From Liolophura sinensis (Eukaryota; Mollusca; Polyplacophora; Chitonida; Chitonidae): a DNA stretch of 64,000 nt. Shown piece after piece: positions 36,901-51,900 of the stretch. The stretch lies in NCBI RefSeq assembly GCF_032854445.1, contig NC_088305.1, positions 24,277,400 through 24,341,399 of the forward strand, in the 5' to 3' direction. The notes below the pieces were generated by a model. That model saw only the letters and a list, made by a program, of their open reading frames with translations. It did no database searches and had not been told where the DNA came from. Within the stretch, counting starts at the first letter, position 1; the number at the start of each line of letters is the position of its first letter. The position numbers were made by a program, and so were the translations under genes.

Positions 36901-39900
36901 TATGCGTAGTCACAATCAACTTATGTCTTCAATATGTGTTGTCTTCGCAGTCACACTCAACTGAAATCTACACTTATGTCTTCAATATGTGTTTGCTTCG
37001 TTGTCACAATCAACTGACATCTACACTTATGTCTTCAATATGTGTCGTCTTCGTAGTCACAATCAACTGACATCTACACTCATGTCTTCCATATGTGTCA
37101 CCATGGTAAACACAATCAACATGTCTTTGTAAAGCTCTACTCATGTTATACCATTGTAGATGCAGCTCACCTGTGTAGTCGGGCATGGGCAGCCTGGGAG
37201 TCTGTGATACCTGTGACTGGAATGGAATAGGGGCCGACCACTGCAGAGCTCGGCAGCTTTCCCGCATGACGGGCTTCCTCCAGCGCCTTCATCTGCGCTG
37301 AGACAAACGCTGGACTCGTCTGAGGGTTGTACTCGCCATTCAGAACTGAGGAAAAATTCACAAGGATGTCAAATTCTAATTTGCTTTATTCTATAATTAT
37401 TTTCAGTTCATTGTCACATTAATTCTTCCTTACTTCCCACTATAATGCTGGATAAAGTTGTATAAGTGAAATGTTTCATTATATACCATTATCGTAATAT
37501 AAGTCAATAAAAGCAACTGTAACATACAACAGTGTAAGGAATGGAATCTGGGCCTTGACGTCATTTAACTAACATCTCAAATGTTCCTTTTTCAGATAAG
37601 CATGACGACATCAAATGTTTCTTTTTTCAGATCAGTATGATGACGTCAAACTAAGACACTTTGGCGCTACAGTACAAAGTGAAACATTGTAACATTTTAG
37701 ATATTGTGCTACTATCCATTTTTGATGTAATACTGGTTCAAGGTCTTGCTGGACCCTAGTGCCACCCCACGGGATTAAAAAACATATGCCACCTCCCCAT
37801 TCAGTGCTGTCTGATGCAGAACTTGGTGCTGACATAACATGCCCTGTCACTGGTTAGTAAAGTAACCATGACAACTTACCTTGTACAGCAGGGTAGTATG
37901 GTAATGTGGCAGGGAGCATGTGAGCAGTAAGGGGCAATCCAAGACGCGCTGCATTTAGCGCCCGCACCTCTGCATCTGACGCAGCCGAACTTGACGTACT
38001 TGAACTCTGAAATCGGAAGTTGTAATAGAAAGTCAAATTGAAGGTTTGGAACTTGTTTGATCCCAATGGTTCCACATCCTGAGGAAATACGTGTACCTGT
38101 GCCTATACACGTGTACCGGTACATACACACCTGTACCGGTACATACACACCTGTACCTGTTCATGTTTACCTGTGTGTACACACGTTTAGCTGTATGTAC
38201 AGACGTGTACCTGTGCGTACACACATTTTCCTGTGCCTACACACGTGTACCTGTATGTACAGAAGTGTATTGGTACATACACACATGTACCTGTGCGTAC
38301 AGATGTGTACCTGTGCGTACATACGTGTACTAAAATTTTCCCCAGGAAATGTGGCATCCAGTACTCATGTTTCCAATCAAAGGCTGTCTTAAACTCCATA
38401 CATGTCCAAGAAAAGCTCATACCTTGACAACGACGTAAAATTCTTCATAAAGTAACGTCAACTCTGCTACCAGTGATGTCCCTTTAGAGGGTAACATCGC
38501 CACATACATTCCTACAACTCTGCTACCAGTGATGTCCCCTTTAGAGGGTAACATCGCCACATACATTCCTACAACTCTGCTACCAGTGATGTCCCCTATA
38601 GAGGGTAACATCGCCACATACATTCCTACAACTCTGCTACCAGTGATGTCCTCTTTACAGGGTAACATCGCCACATACATTCCTACAACTCTGCTGACAC
38701 AACCTCCAGTACTAGTGGGAGTCTAACATAACTAAATACTTACGACAGAGGAGCCAGAAGTAGGTGGTCTGCCCAAGGAGATATTGGGCATGGAGGGGGA
38801 GGTGTAGAGACTCAGCTCTGGGCAGGGGTACCCCAACCCAGCCTTGAACAACTGAAACACACAAAAAGGGTAGGTTAGCAGACTGGGTATACACAGGTAC
38901 TTCTGTACCAAAGAACAGACAGGAGCAGGCACATTCATCTTCATCTTTAACAACTGAAATACACATGGTATGTGGGAAGGTCTTCCAGCAACCTGTGGAT
39001 GGTCGTGGGTTTCCCTCCAGGCTCTGCCTGGTTTCCTCCCACCACATACTGCTGGTCACCGTCGCTTAATTGAGATATTCTTGAGTACGGCATAAAACAC
39101 CAACCAAATAAATAAATAAAATACACACATACATGTACTGTTTAGACAAGCGCATACACTTCTTCATCTAGGTCAGACAATGTATTTCACCCGATGTTTC
39201 GCATATATCAGTTGACACATTTTGGTTGATTCTGACCGATTCATCTAAAGTATATGACACAAATTTTTGCCCCCAAAATAACATCTTTAAACGCAAATAA
39301 ATGTCTTATCACTTACGAAGCTGAAAAATACCTTTTTCCAGTAGGACACCACCCTTCAAACAAACCTCAACGCACCTCTATAATGTCACATCACCCTTCA
39401 AACAAACCTCATTGCACCTTTATAATATCATATCACCCTTCAAACAAACCTCAATGCACCTTTATAATATCATATCACTCTTCAAACAAACCTCAATGCA
39501 CCTTTATAATATCAACAGACCTCTCAGAATTAGGTACCCTAATCCCTCAACCTTTTCTTGTATGAAAGAGTAATTTTCAGCACAATTTTTGGCATGCTTT
39601 TAAGTTGATTTTATCTTTGTGTTTTTTTGGAAGTGCTTTTTACATACCAAACAGTGAAATACAGTATACTTTGATCAAAATCTTTATTTCTAAATCTGAA
39701 AAAGATCTTGAACTCTAGTCCAACAAGATCTATCAAGTTTTATATCCACTGTTTAAAATATATGTTCACCTCTGTACATATAAAAATAATCAATATTTAT
39801 CTATATAAATGACCTTATGACAGGGAAATGATTTATGAAAAGAGACAGCAAAAACCACAGCTTTTGCCTGTCCTTGGAAGGAAGCCATGATGTGATGAAT

Positions 39901-42900
39901 TAATAGAAAATAATGCCTGGAGTCAAACACAAACTATAAATGTATTCTTTTTAAAAGGTCTACACTCAGCTAATTATGCATTCATCTGTTTTTATCCATG
40001 TTAACAGAGGAAGAGATACAGAAAGAAAAAAAAGAAAAAAACAAACAGCTGACCTTACTGACTCAGATCAGGTCTATAACAAGGACATTAGTACAATATA
40101 CTATCAGGCTTGCGTAGCTATATAAAAATGCTCTCACAAATCCACCACTGCCAAAACGGACTGAATTTTGGTCTTGGAAAATACACATGTAGCAAGAGCT
40201 GATGTTTCCACTACCATGAAGAAAATGGTTTCCCAAGGACTTTCGCCTGTTTAATTTTCTTCTTTTTACCACATTTAAGGATGATTACATGTAATAAACA
40301 TATAGTAAACATGTGGATAGTCGGTTAGAGAGAGGGCGTACATTTACATCAAGTTTATAAATCAGTTAACGCTACAACTAGGTCACAAAGAAAAATCAAG
40401 AATTTGTAAGGACAGAGATTACTATTCATTTTATTTTAATCTGATTGGTGTTTTATGCCGTATTCGAGAATATTTCACTTGTACGACAGTGCATTATGGC
40501 GGAAGGAAACCAAGCAGTGCCCAGGGGAAACCCACAGCCACTGACAGGTTGCTGGCAGACCTTCCCACATACATGTAAGACCAGCGAGGACTACAGCATG
40601 AGCAGGACTTTAACTACCTGGGACAGCATTGTTGAGAGGCTCCTAGGTCATTCAGAGCCTATTATACAATTAACTAGCATCCCCAAACGCCAAAATGATT
40701 TGATAAGCACGCCAGCAGAATCTCAATTTTTACTCCCTGATAAAAATTATAAAGGCTACACATACATGTAGAGCATCTTAAAACAAAGAATCTCCAAGCT
40801 TTGCAGTGTGTTGTAATCTAATGTCCATGATTACACTAATAAATTAAATCTACTCCTAAATTACAAATTTATTCTACTTTATAATCAGTCAAAACTGCCA
40901 TGAAGACTGAATTTCCTAAACTTTGTCTACATGTGCTTTTTCCATGCCTGCAACAAGTAGATTTTATATTTAAAAATGCAGATATGCTTTGGTTTGTGCG
41001 ACCATAAAAAGCTCCAGAATTGACAGCAGACGTTAAATCTACGTTAATCCTGATTCATCAGGTTATATATAAACCTGTTTAAAGTAACAGCCGTGTGAAG
41101 AACCCGTACAGACATACACGCAGAAGTTTAGCCGAAACCAGCAGCAAAGGTCGGTTGACCCACAGAAGACTATAACCACCACTGCCTTGAGCTATTGTAT
41201 TTTTACCACAAACTCATCTCAATTTGCCAAATGATGCCTCCGGGCTATAGCCTGGGCTACATACATGTCAGTCAGTAAGATGAACCTGGCACTCCCTGGC
41301 CTCCATAGGTATAATAATACCCATTCAGGACATGTGGGAAAAAAGTTAGCCAATAGAAAAAAAAACAAACATGCAACCCGAATTTAGGAGATCTATACAG
41401 GTAAGCCAAGGTATTTCCAGAGATGTCTACGCAGTGCTAAATATAAAAATAAGAAGAAAACTGGGTAATCTGGGTACAAAACTCAAAATACATCTCGATT
41501 AATTTAGAAAAACTGCATTATTATTAATAAGGCCTATGTAAAATTGGCAACCATTGTGAAATGTCTCTCTGTGCACATGCACACTTACTAATATGGATAA
41601 TGTGTGAAAGTGTACAAGAATTCAGCCCTTTCTCACATTCCTCGTTCTTAAATAAATCAACTATTAAAACAACAACAACAACAGCAGAAGCAGCAAGCCT
41701 TTCCATTGAGCTGACACTGCCAGATAACTTTGTTGATCAATGTTTTAAGACATCAGGCAAACCCCTACAGGACTTCAAATTATTTTACATTCATCAGAGA
41801 TTATATTTCTACAAAAACATCACTGTATGAAATTAGAGTGCGAATGTATACAGACAACATACACCATTCTGAGTAAATGGAGTCAACCTAAACCATTCTG
41901 AGTGGATGCATGGAGTCAACCTAAACTATTCTAAATAAATGGAGTCAACCTAAACTATTCTAAGTAAATGGAGTCAACCTAAACCATTCTGGGTGAATAG
42001 AGTCCAACTAAACCACTCTGAGCAAATAGAGGCAGACTCAAGTAAAAACGAGTCAACCTAAACCATTCTGAGTGAATGGAGTCAACCTAAACCATTCTCA
42101 GTAAAACGAGTCGACCTAAACCATTCTGAGTGAATGGAGTCAACCTAAACCATTCTCAGTAAAACGAGTCAACCTAAATCATTCTCAGTAAAACGAGTCA
42201 ACCTAAACCATTCTGAGTAAATGGAGTCAACCTAAACCATTCTGAGTGAATGGAGTCAACCTAAACCTGGAGTCAGACAATTTCAGCCTATGATGATAAT
42301 TACAGAATCAGTGCTTTTTCAATGGATTCATCAAAAGTTTGTCAACAAATAAATAAGACTGAGCCTGAACAGGATCCAAAAATGTGTCCTAAATACTTCT
42401 GCCAAAACTTTCACAAAATGCCAGCTTCATTTACGTCACACACCCATCAAACAAAATGTTCTCATCAGAGAAGTGGACAGGGCACTATCAAGATTTGCAT
42501 TAGCTCGAAGAAAAAAAGGGCTCGGAGTTTTTAGAAATATTGCTTTCGTCACCGCTTGTACTTCTTACGCCCTGCAAAGCGCAATACAGTTTGGTCCAAC
42601 TTGTTTGACAAGTAAAACGGTCATTTACTCCAACCTTTCTAATAATACAGAGGTTTTTCTGTCACTATCCACTATATATGCTGACTAGAAAAGGAAAAAA
42701 AAAATTCACAAAAGAGATATAAATAAACAAACAGAAATACAAACAAAAACACGACAGAGTAGATGAAACAGTGAATACTCTGACCATCCTACATTACGTT
42801 GCACTTTTGCCGTTTCTCGTCCAGACAGACCAAGTGACTCGGAAATTCTTATTTACAGTGTATTTTGCAATATTACAGATCTCGAGTGATAACGTGGGAA

Positions 42901-45900
42901 AAGCCAATCTAATGGACAGCAGGAAAAAGGACTGCTTCTATATCAATATGTTCCAACTTAGGCTAGCTTTTCTTGAATAGAGGATGGCCACTAGACAGTC
43001 GTCTTCAAAATGCCTAGATATCTTGAATTCTCTACAATATTACGTAAACGCCAAACGCAGGGAGGCGTCATCTAATACAATATGCAATACTGATTTGCAC
43101 AAATACGAAACGTGCATGTAGCGAGTGAAAAACAAGTTGGTCCAAGCAGTATACATATATAGGCAACCAAAGTCGCAAATAACTCTCAGTAATGGCAAGA
43201 AAGCCATTATTGTTTGGTCCGATATTTCAGATTAATTACTTAACCATCGTCAAGAGTGACAGAAATATCGAAACAAACATGCTTTAATTACTTCTTGTTC
43301 CCCAGGGATGTTTTGCATAAAACAGTTACTCTAAATGATCACAAATTTCCTCCATGACTAACTTGTCCATTTTTTCTTGAATCAAAGAGTTCTATTGAAT
43401 TTAGAAAGGTGTTTTGAGGTTTGCTTGGAACATGGGATGATATTCTATTGGAAAATTTTCAGCACCAAAAATAATATTTTGTGACATTTATTTGCCTCTA
43501 AAAAGCACTTCTGTGGATGAAATTTTCAGTCAGATTCTTTTGTTCCATTTGCTGTGGTTTTAGAGTTGAGCTTGTAAAGCAGAGGAACAAGTATATATAG
43601 TCCACAGGAACTGCTGTGTAACAGAACAAGTACATGAAGTTCACAGGCACTGCTGAGTAACAGAACAAGTACATGAAGTTCACAGGCACTGCTGTCTAAC
43701 AGAAGAAGTGCATGTAGTTCACAGGCACTGCTGAGTAACAGAACAAGTACATGAAGTTCACAGGCACTGCTGTCTAACAGAAGAAGTGCATGTAGTTCAC
43801 AGGCACTGCTGAGTAACAGAACAAGTACATGTAGTTCACAGGCACTGATGCGTAACAGACCAAGTACATGATGTTCACTGGCACTGCTGTGTAACATGAA
43901 AAGCACATGTAGTTCACAGGCACTGCTGTGTAACAGAAGATAACAATGTATTTTATGTAGGTTGACTCTACAGGTAGAGGAAACTGGAGTGCCAAGAGTA
44001 TTAAGCAAAACACCATGAATATCTTCAAATGCAGTTGTTATGTACAGCACTATATCTGAGCATGCAGATATTCCCTTCCAAAAATCTTCCCTGCTCTATG
44101 ATGTTATGTACTACAGTCTATGTCAATGTGTATTCAAGTTCCAAGCCCATGTGGCAGCTAAAAACAGATCTGAGCAGCCTATTTTCAGTAGCCAATGCAA
44201 AAACCATCAAAGCAACCGATGCAAAGAAAAAAAGAACAAGTAGAAAAAACTGAAAAGGAAAAAAAATGCATAAAGGGGAAAAAGGTAAGCAGCGTGGCTA
44301 ATGAAAATTTGGCAGACATTTTAAAGGGAACACTACCTATAAACAATCCCATGAGAGGAGACAACAGGTGAGGTAACAAAAACAACTGGCTAAATAAAGA
44401 AAAAAAAAAACAACTTTGTTCAAGGAAAGCCCGCAAAAAAAAAAAAAGCCTGCAAAGCAGCCGTTGAATGCCGTATAACCTTCAGAGGTTTGGTAGAGCC
44501 ATCTATTTTTACTCAAAGACAAACAAAGCCAATCTTTTTCTATCTACATGTACCAGCCCTTTTGTAAAGGGTCAATATCTCTCAGATACCCACACATGTA
44601 GTTGTACTTTCGCCATACTTTTTGCATAACTTGATTCTTTTTCAATGCCATATACACAACATAACCAACACAGAATACTCTTTCTTCATTTCTTTGAACA
44701 GTAAAAACGTTAATAAAAACGCTGCCGAAGGTGTAAGTTATCTATTTGTAAATGCACCCCCCCCCTCCCCCAACAAAAAAAGGTTACAACCTTTTTATAA
44801 TAAAATTCTTTATAATGTCCACAACTTTACACAATCACAAAATTTAACGATCATCAAGGTCCAACTGCCACATTCAAGGCCTCAATTTTCTCTTCTTGTG
44901 ATACTTGTCACATACAGGTGAATTTAGAACATTACAATGAATAAGGCATCAAAGAAAAGAATCCATATAAAGAATTTCACTGAATACAGCTCAGGATTTT
45001 CCAAATATTGGAGATACAAGGCCACAACTGATACATGAATATGAACTTTGTCACTAGAAAGAAGGTCAAAGGTCATTTGCCCTGAGCACATTTCAGTAAC
45101 TCCTTGTAACTAGGGGCCACTTTGACAAACTTTGTAAATTTTCTCGTAAATGACGTGGCCTTCTATAGCACTACAACCAAGGCAGCGCCTTTTACAGAAA
45201 AAAGTTACGAGAAATATGAGATTTAAGACAACGCCGCTTATAAAACATGGCAAAGTCAGAAACACAGAGATTAAAATTCACATTAATACAGGTCAACCTG
45301 CTCCTGTGTCCATGGCACAAATGCACACCGTACAGCATGTTGAACTTAAACTTTACCAAAGAAAACCTCCAAAACTAACGAACGAACAAACAAACTACAC
45401 TCAGACTGCATATTCCATGTTTAAGACAAATACATACATATTCCACACTTAAGAAAAACACGACGTTAAGAAATCTTTAATCCAGCTTCTCGTTTTTGGC
45501 TTGGGCCTACTTGTTATATCACAGAGGGTCTTCTTGATTTCTCACAGGTCACCAAAAGATGATTGGTACAGCCAGTTCAACATTCTTTTTGCCTCAGAAG
45601 TTATCTCAAAATCTAGTGAGTAGCATAAGCCCAAATTTGCCCAGTTTAATCGGATACCCAGGACACTGGCTCTAGAGGTCAGAGCGATAAGTCAGTTTCT
45701 GAAACCATGCTTATTTTTCTTTTGAACACATTTAAATACTACGTCACAGAGAGTAAACCCAGAGCAGAGAGCGACAGCAGTATTACAATTGGGGATTGGT
45801 CACACATAAATATAACCAGTAAAATCTGACCTCCGTCAGTTTACTAAAGACAGGACCTTTATTCTACTTTTGAAAGTAGCAAAATTACATGCCTCCCCTA

Positions 45901-48900
45901 GCACAATGGCGCCAGCAGAGCTAGGTTAAAAAGATTGCAGTGATGTTAAGTTTGAATTTACTGGATATCGCAGGTCTAGAAGTACCGTATTTCACCTGAA
46001 GTTTAGCATTTTTCACGTGACACACTTTGCTGGTCACTGATTGATCCGTCTATCTTATTGGGACGCTCAAAAGTTTTTGGTTAAGTTTCATTGATTTCTT
46101 ATCAAAAAAAACTTGACACCTCAAAAAAATTTGCAGCAACTTTTTAGTCGTCCAAACAAAATCCTGCTTTTTGTGGGAATACAAAAAAATACAGAAAAAA
46201 CAAAAAAAAAAACAAAAAAAAACGCCATTATGCCTTCTAGCTAAACACAGTCCGAATTGCGATAAAAATCAGTCAGGTACATTTAATGCTTTACCTGATT
46301 TGGATTTTGAAGGATATTTTGTTACACCGATACATGTATACTCACACGCAAACATGTAACTAAAACACATCTTGCACAAAAAAAAAGAGGTAATTTCTAT
46401 AAGAATTTATTCAAGGATATCAGTCCAGCGTATGTCCAGAGTTTTATGTCCATCCTTCCATGAACCATCTCAAACTGTGATCTCAGGCCTGGTGTTATTC
46501 ATGAAGCCCTATAACCAAGGCCTACATGCAATTGTAATGAGGTAAAACAAACACCTGCTATTTGACTGGCTTAGCCCAATAAATTCTACTATACAAAAAT
46601 TGACAAAGCTATATTGGTTTTGTTCCACACAAGAAATCCTCATGAAAATGGATGGTACCATGACAAAACTATTTGTACACCTGACTGCATATTGGAACTA
46701 CCTGAACTAATTAGCTTCATTTCTGTTTTCCACTGGCATATGTTTTTTTGGAGGGGGTGGATGATGGTAAGGGATGGGGGGGGGAGAAGCAGGAATTCAG
46801 AAGGGTGTTGCAGCACAGATGTAAGAAGATTGCAGGGGGCCGTACATCCCCGAAATATCTCCCAAACGGAGCGAGTGAAGAACAGAAAAAAATTATATGA
46901 ACACATCTCGCCTTCAGACAGTTCATTCTGAATTACTGTGAGGCCTAGGGAGCGAGGAATCGTATTTATTTGCATAAGCTTGAGGGTTTTCCAAATAGGT
47001 TGATTAACAAGGATCGTATTCAAACAGACTTTTACTGATGGCATCGTTTGAGAGAAACCAGTAAAGCAGACTCTTTGCACCCAAACTCCAGTTTTTTTTC
47101 CTTCGAGCTTTAGACAGTGAATCTGATCTCAGGATGGCGGCTGCTAGATGACACAACCATCAACACCTGCTTACAGCGTATACATATACCTGTAGTTCTC
47201 GATCAAAATGCAATTGGACTTGAGATTATTCAGTTGTCTGTCTGGTTGAGGATAAAACGGTGAAATTGATAGCTTGACTGCTATCGGCTCCACCTCTATC
47301 AATTTCTCTGGGTGCCAATGATTTAGTGCAACTCTAAAAGGCTCAAAATGTTGGCACTGCAAGACTCGAGTGAACTATTAATCACTATAACCCAGAAAAC
47401 TGAACCAAAATAAGAAAACTAATATGACTAAATTTGTAGCTATATGTATGATCTTTTGAGATCAGCACAACCATTAAAAGTAGTGAAAATCCATGACACA
47501 CACACAAGCAAAAATCTGTTAAAAAATAGCTGACTGTAAGAATGGTGCACTTACTTCTTTTGAGTGTAATGATGCAGAGCTTCCGTTCGGCAGGGTGCCG
47601 TGTGCCCCATTAGGTGGAGAGTTAGGCCCCGAGTCCGGGTTACTGTGACACACTTGTGAGTCAACTGAAATGTAATCAGCAGGTGTGAGACAGTGAAACA
47701 AAATCATCACTTGTCACAATGTTTAAGAATATAGGTGAGTGATATAGAATTACAACAAAGAGAGTGAAAGTTACTGTGGGCAATAGGGCGCATCTAACTC
47801 ATTTCCAATTCTTCACCTGACTGGTGTGTAACATCACACTGAAAGATTTTCCAGTTATATAATGGTACTCAGGTTAATGGATGGAGGAAAGAGGAGCTTC
47901 CACTGTAAATCACCGTCACAAACGTTTTCCTTTAACACAAAACCAAAGTGGCATTAGATGGATTTGAACCAGCAACCTAATTAATCCAGGACCTTTGGGC
48001 TGTGGCAAAGGAACAAAAACAATTTTGAAAGGAAGTTGAATCTGCAATATTCTTAGAGATTCATGCATAAGGCAAATACTTAATAAATAAATAAAATAAT
48101 AAATAAAAGGTGGTATTAAACAGAGGTAAGCATAGCTTAGTTAACAGAAAGGAACTTGATCCATCTGTAAGCTCTCAAGATAGCCCTGTGTGGTTATCTG
48201 GTCAAAAATGTTGAGCTTAACATTCAAAACTAAAAAGATTTTCACACCATTTTTATAAGTGTTTATAAATTTTTCTCACTTCCATCAACTTATTAAATTT
48301 ACATGCTGTGTGAACAGCTTCCAAACAAGTCTACACATGTGTTAGGCCTGGTAAACTGGAAAGCTCTACATAGATACTACTAGTATCTTTGAAAGAACAC
48401 AGAACAGTTTAGCTGCAAAACAAATGCATGGCATTTAGTAAAATATTCAGTCATACAATGTTAATTCACACAGCAAGCATGACATGAAAAAAAAAAAAAA
48501 AACCCACTCAATTCAAGCAATCAAACAGGTTAGTAAATATCTCTGAAATCATGCCAAAAGTTGTTAGCAAATTATGTATTAATATAGATTCAGCAATGGC
48601 GTTAGAAACTCCATCCTCTTCACCCATTTTTTCTTTTTCTTTTTTAATGCTGCCTTGTTATGCCTAAGCCCACAATGACAGTTCATACCACAGCCACATT
48701 TGTGCATGATAGGCCAGATTGTCGCTAGGCCACACCCTGACAGACTGAAGCTGGATACTGATTGGACACTGAGTTATTAGAGATGGGCGTGTCAGTCTTG
48801 ACAGATTGGCATGTAGGAGGCAGAAGATACATACTTGACAGAGTTTTACGTTTAGATGTCAATGGTCCGCCTCTCCGTCGCAACATAGGGCTCTGTGTGA

Positions 48901-51900
48901 TTCGGCGCTCCATAACTTTCTGTTTCAGCGCAGAGCGCACCTTTAAAATATTAGGCTCAGACGCTGCAAACGAAGAACATAGAGAGAACTTTTCATGTTG
49001 GTGGTTTGCAGATGAAATTTACTCCTTCGTTAAAATCTGCCCACAGTAGAGTACAACTGACTGATAATCAATGTGAATATGGGGCGTAAAAACATAGACC
49101 ATTTCCAGTGACAATGCAGACTGGCTAATTCACCATGTTATAAAAACATTGTGTCTGATGTCTCGGCCAGGAATATGCCGCCTTCCGTAAAAAAAAATAA
49201 CATTTACAACATAGGCTCTTATGCTGAAAATATAGTACACACAAAACACAGTTCACATAGGAGTGGGTTGCAGCAGTAAATGCTTCCCTCCAATAATTGT
49301 TTTTGTTGTTTTATGTCCTGAATCAAGGATTGAAATATACTGAACTTATGGGAAATGCAACTGACTGGCCGATTAACTTAGTATAATGCCGCCGTGCAAT
49401 TCTCTGAAGTGAACATGCTGCAGTTGTCACCTGGTAACTGCAGATATTTGTTTTATTTATTTAAGACATTTGAGTGATGTCACAGGCCTTGAACAGTATC
49501 ATGGCATGTTAGCCATGGATAATAAAGTCGGCATAGAGCCGGATGTAAAAAGATGTTCACTGTTCTTGAAAAACCATCTTTAAAAAAAAAAGGAGCCAAA
49601 AAGGGAAAACAAATCACGCACACACAAACTTGAAGATAACAGCCATTTAGTGAACCCTACTGACTATTGCCACCAACTACAGTGTGAGATATCTCAGTTT
49701 TCAATGTGAACTATCTATGAACTTTTCACAGCAAAAATGTTTGAAAATTCAACAAGTTCCATCGTTAAACAAGCTCATACATATTGCCACACTTGATTCT
49801 TGAACATATCACCTGGTTAATCAACACATGCCACCAAGACCTCAGACCAACTGTCCATGTCTTTTTGGTTTTTGCATAGATATATTTTGTTTTGGGGGTG
49901 GACTCATCTCACTCTGATAGCATGCTTTGACCTTGATGCAAACACACTTTTGGTCATTCTCATAATATACAACAAATAAGCATACTCAACATTTGAAGAA
50001 GGTTACATTGTTAGTATGCCAATGTCAATGCCTATAACATTACTACCTTGACCTTGTCAAATATATGTGTGCAGTTCATGTTTTTTGTTCCAAACATTAT
50101 GTTTTTTAGCTGTCCAATCTTACACAAATGTGTACATCACACATAAAATATACATTTGTAGACAGTAACTGTCAAGACGACTAACATGACAGCGAGTGAA
50201 AAGGTCAAGAGGTCAAGAATTCCTTGAGGATCTTCCTAATACCTTAAACTGCTTTTAAGAAAATAACAAATTTAAGCAAGTTTTATACTCTGATCCACAT
50301 TTCTTTTACTCTTGATTACGAGAATAAAAATAAAATGCAGCACAAAAAAATGTCATCAAAACTTGGAAATCCTCCATAAAGTTTTTAAATGTCGCTAAAT
50401 GATTCAGACGTTGAATTGAAGCTGGAACATGCTGAAATCATTTTGGTGCATCGATTTAAGAAATTCAAACTGAGAATCAAAATGTGAAAAAAATCTTCCT
50501 TAACATTTTCCCGACTAAGAAACTTGATTGCATGTCCCAAATCAAATTCAAGCACAGCTTAGAATATGTAATTTGTAAGTCTGTAAGTTACCCATTCTCA
50601 GAAATTTGTCCGAACATGTAAACTGACTGCAGAAAACAAAGGTATGCCAAAAAATTTTATTTAAAAATTAATGCAACGACAACAAAAATGCACAAGCAAA
50701 CCATCATGCAGGTTTGGGACGAGTCATACCTGTTTTCCTCAGCGGGAAGTCATCATCATATTTCCCGAGGAGAGCGCTCCGTACGGCGGAGACAGGCCAC
50801 TCTGGGGAGATGGGCTGCCGTCCACAGAGCTCTGACCCACCCTACACAAAGTAAGGCGGAGGAAAATTTAATTTAACTTCACGTCAATGCAGAATGTAAA
50901 TTGAGTTTATAGGAATAGGAACATAAAAGAAAGGAAGTAAAAAAAATGAACGGTCAGACCTTATTATAAGAGATGCCCAGTAGCAGTTACAAATGTATAT
51001 GTGAGCTTGTTACCTTGAGGAATATTGAAAGAACCTACCGTTTCACATTATTTACTTACTTATTTGATTGGTGTTCTACACCATACAAGAGTGTTTCACT
51101 TAAACAACGGTGGCCAGCATTATGGCGTGAGGAAACCGGGCAGAGCCTGAGGAAACACAGAACGATACGCAGGTGGCTGACAGACCTTCCCACATACACA
51201 TTTTGACATTTAATCGCACACATAACCAATGTGAGAACTGTGAGGAGAGTTGGTGATACTGGTTGCTTGTTCTCGTTGGTTTTTCGTCAGGACAAACTCC
51301 TGCAGGCGTCGTTTAACCTCCGATGAGGCCACAGCACCTGTAAATCCCAAACAAGTCATGAGCAGTTTTTAACCAGCATATATGTTTTCAGCATATATGT
51401 TTTCTAATTGATTGTTTATTCCAAAAGTAAGTTATTTCTACAATGATAAAATGCTACAAGGCAGAAATAAAATTCAGCTACTTGTTTCGCCCCTAACGAG
51501 TAATAACACACCCTTGATGAAGGGTGAAAATGAAACAATACATATTTTAACAAACAACAAAATCGTAGGCAGTTATAAATATTTAAAAGTCACATATACA
51601 ATATACAAAACAGGGACAGATGGGAATCACACTGCCAATTTTACATTCTCAAGGGGCACAAAACTACAAATTTCCACAAAAAAAGGTGTTACTAAGAAAC
51701 AATGACAATTAACAAGTTTATGGACTTTTTTTGCAATGATTGTTCACAAGTATAGAGCTTATTGCAATGACCATTAACAAGATCATAGACTTTTTCTTGC
51801 AATTGTGGTTCACAAAAAAGGAGCTAAAAGGAACTGCATTTACAAATTTATGGAATTTTTGTTGCAATGATTGTTCGCAAGTATAGAGCTCACTGCAATG

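Noticed and set aside
43526-44050. 174-codon open frame with a 13-residue repeat ([13 protein letters not shown])
   Set aside because: It is explained by the 39-base minisatellite in the HDAC intron. No signal or domain.
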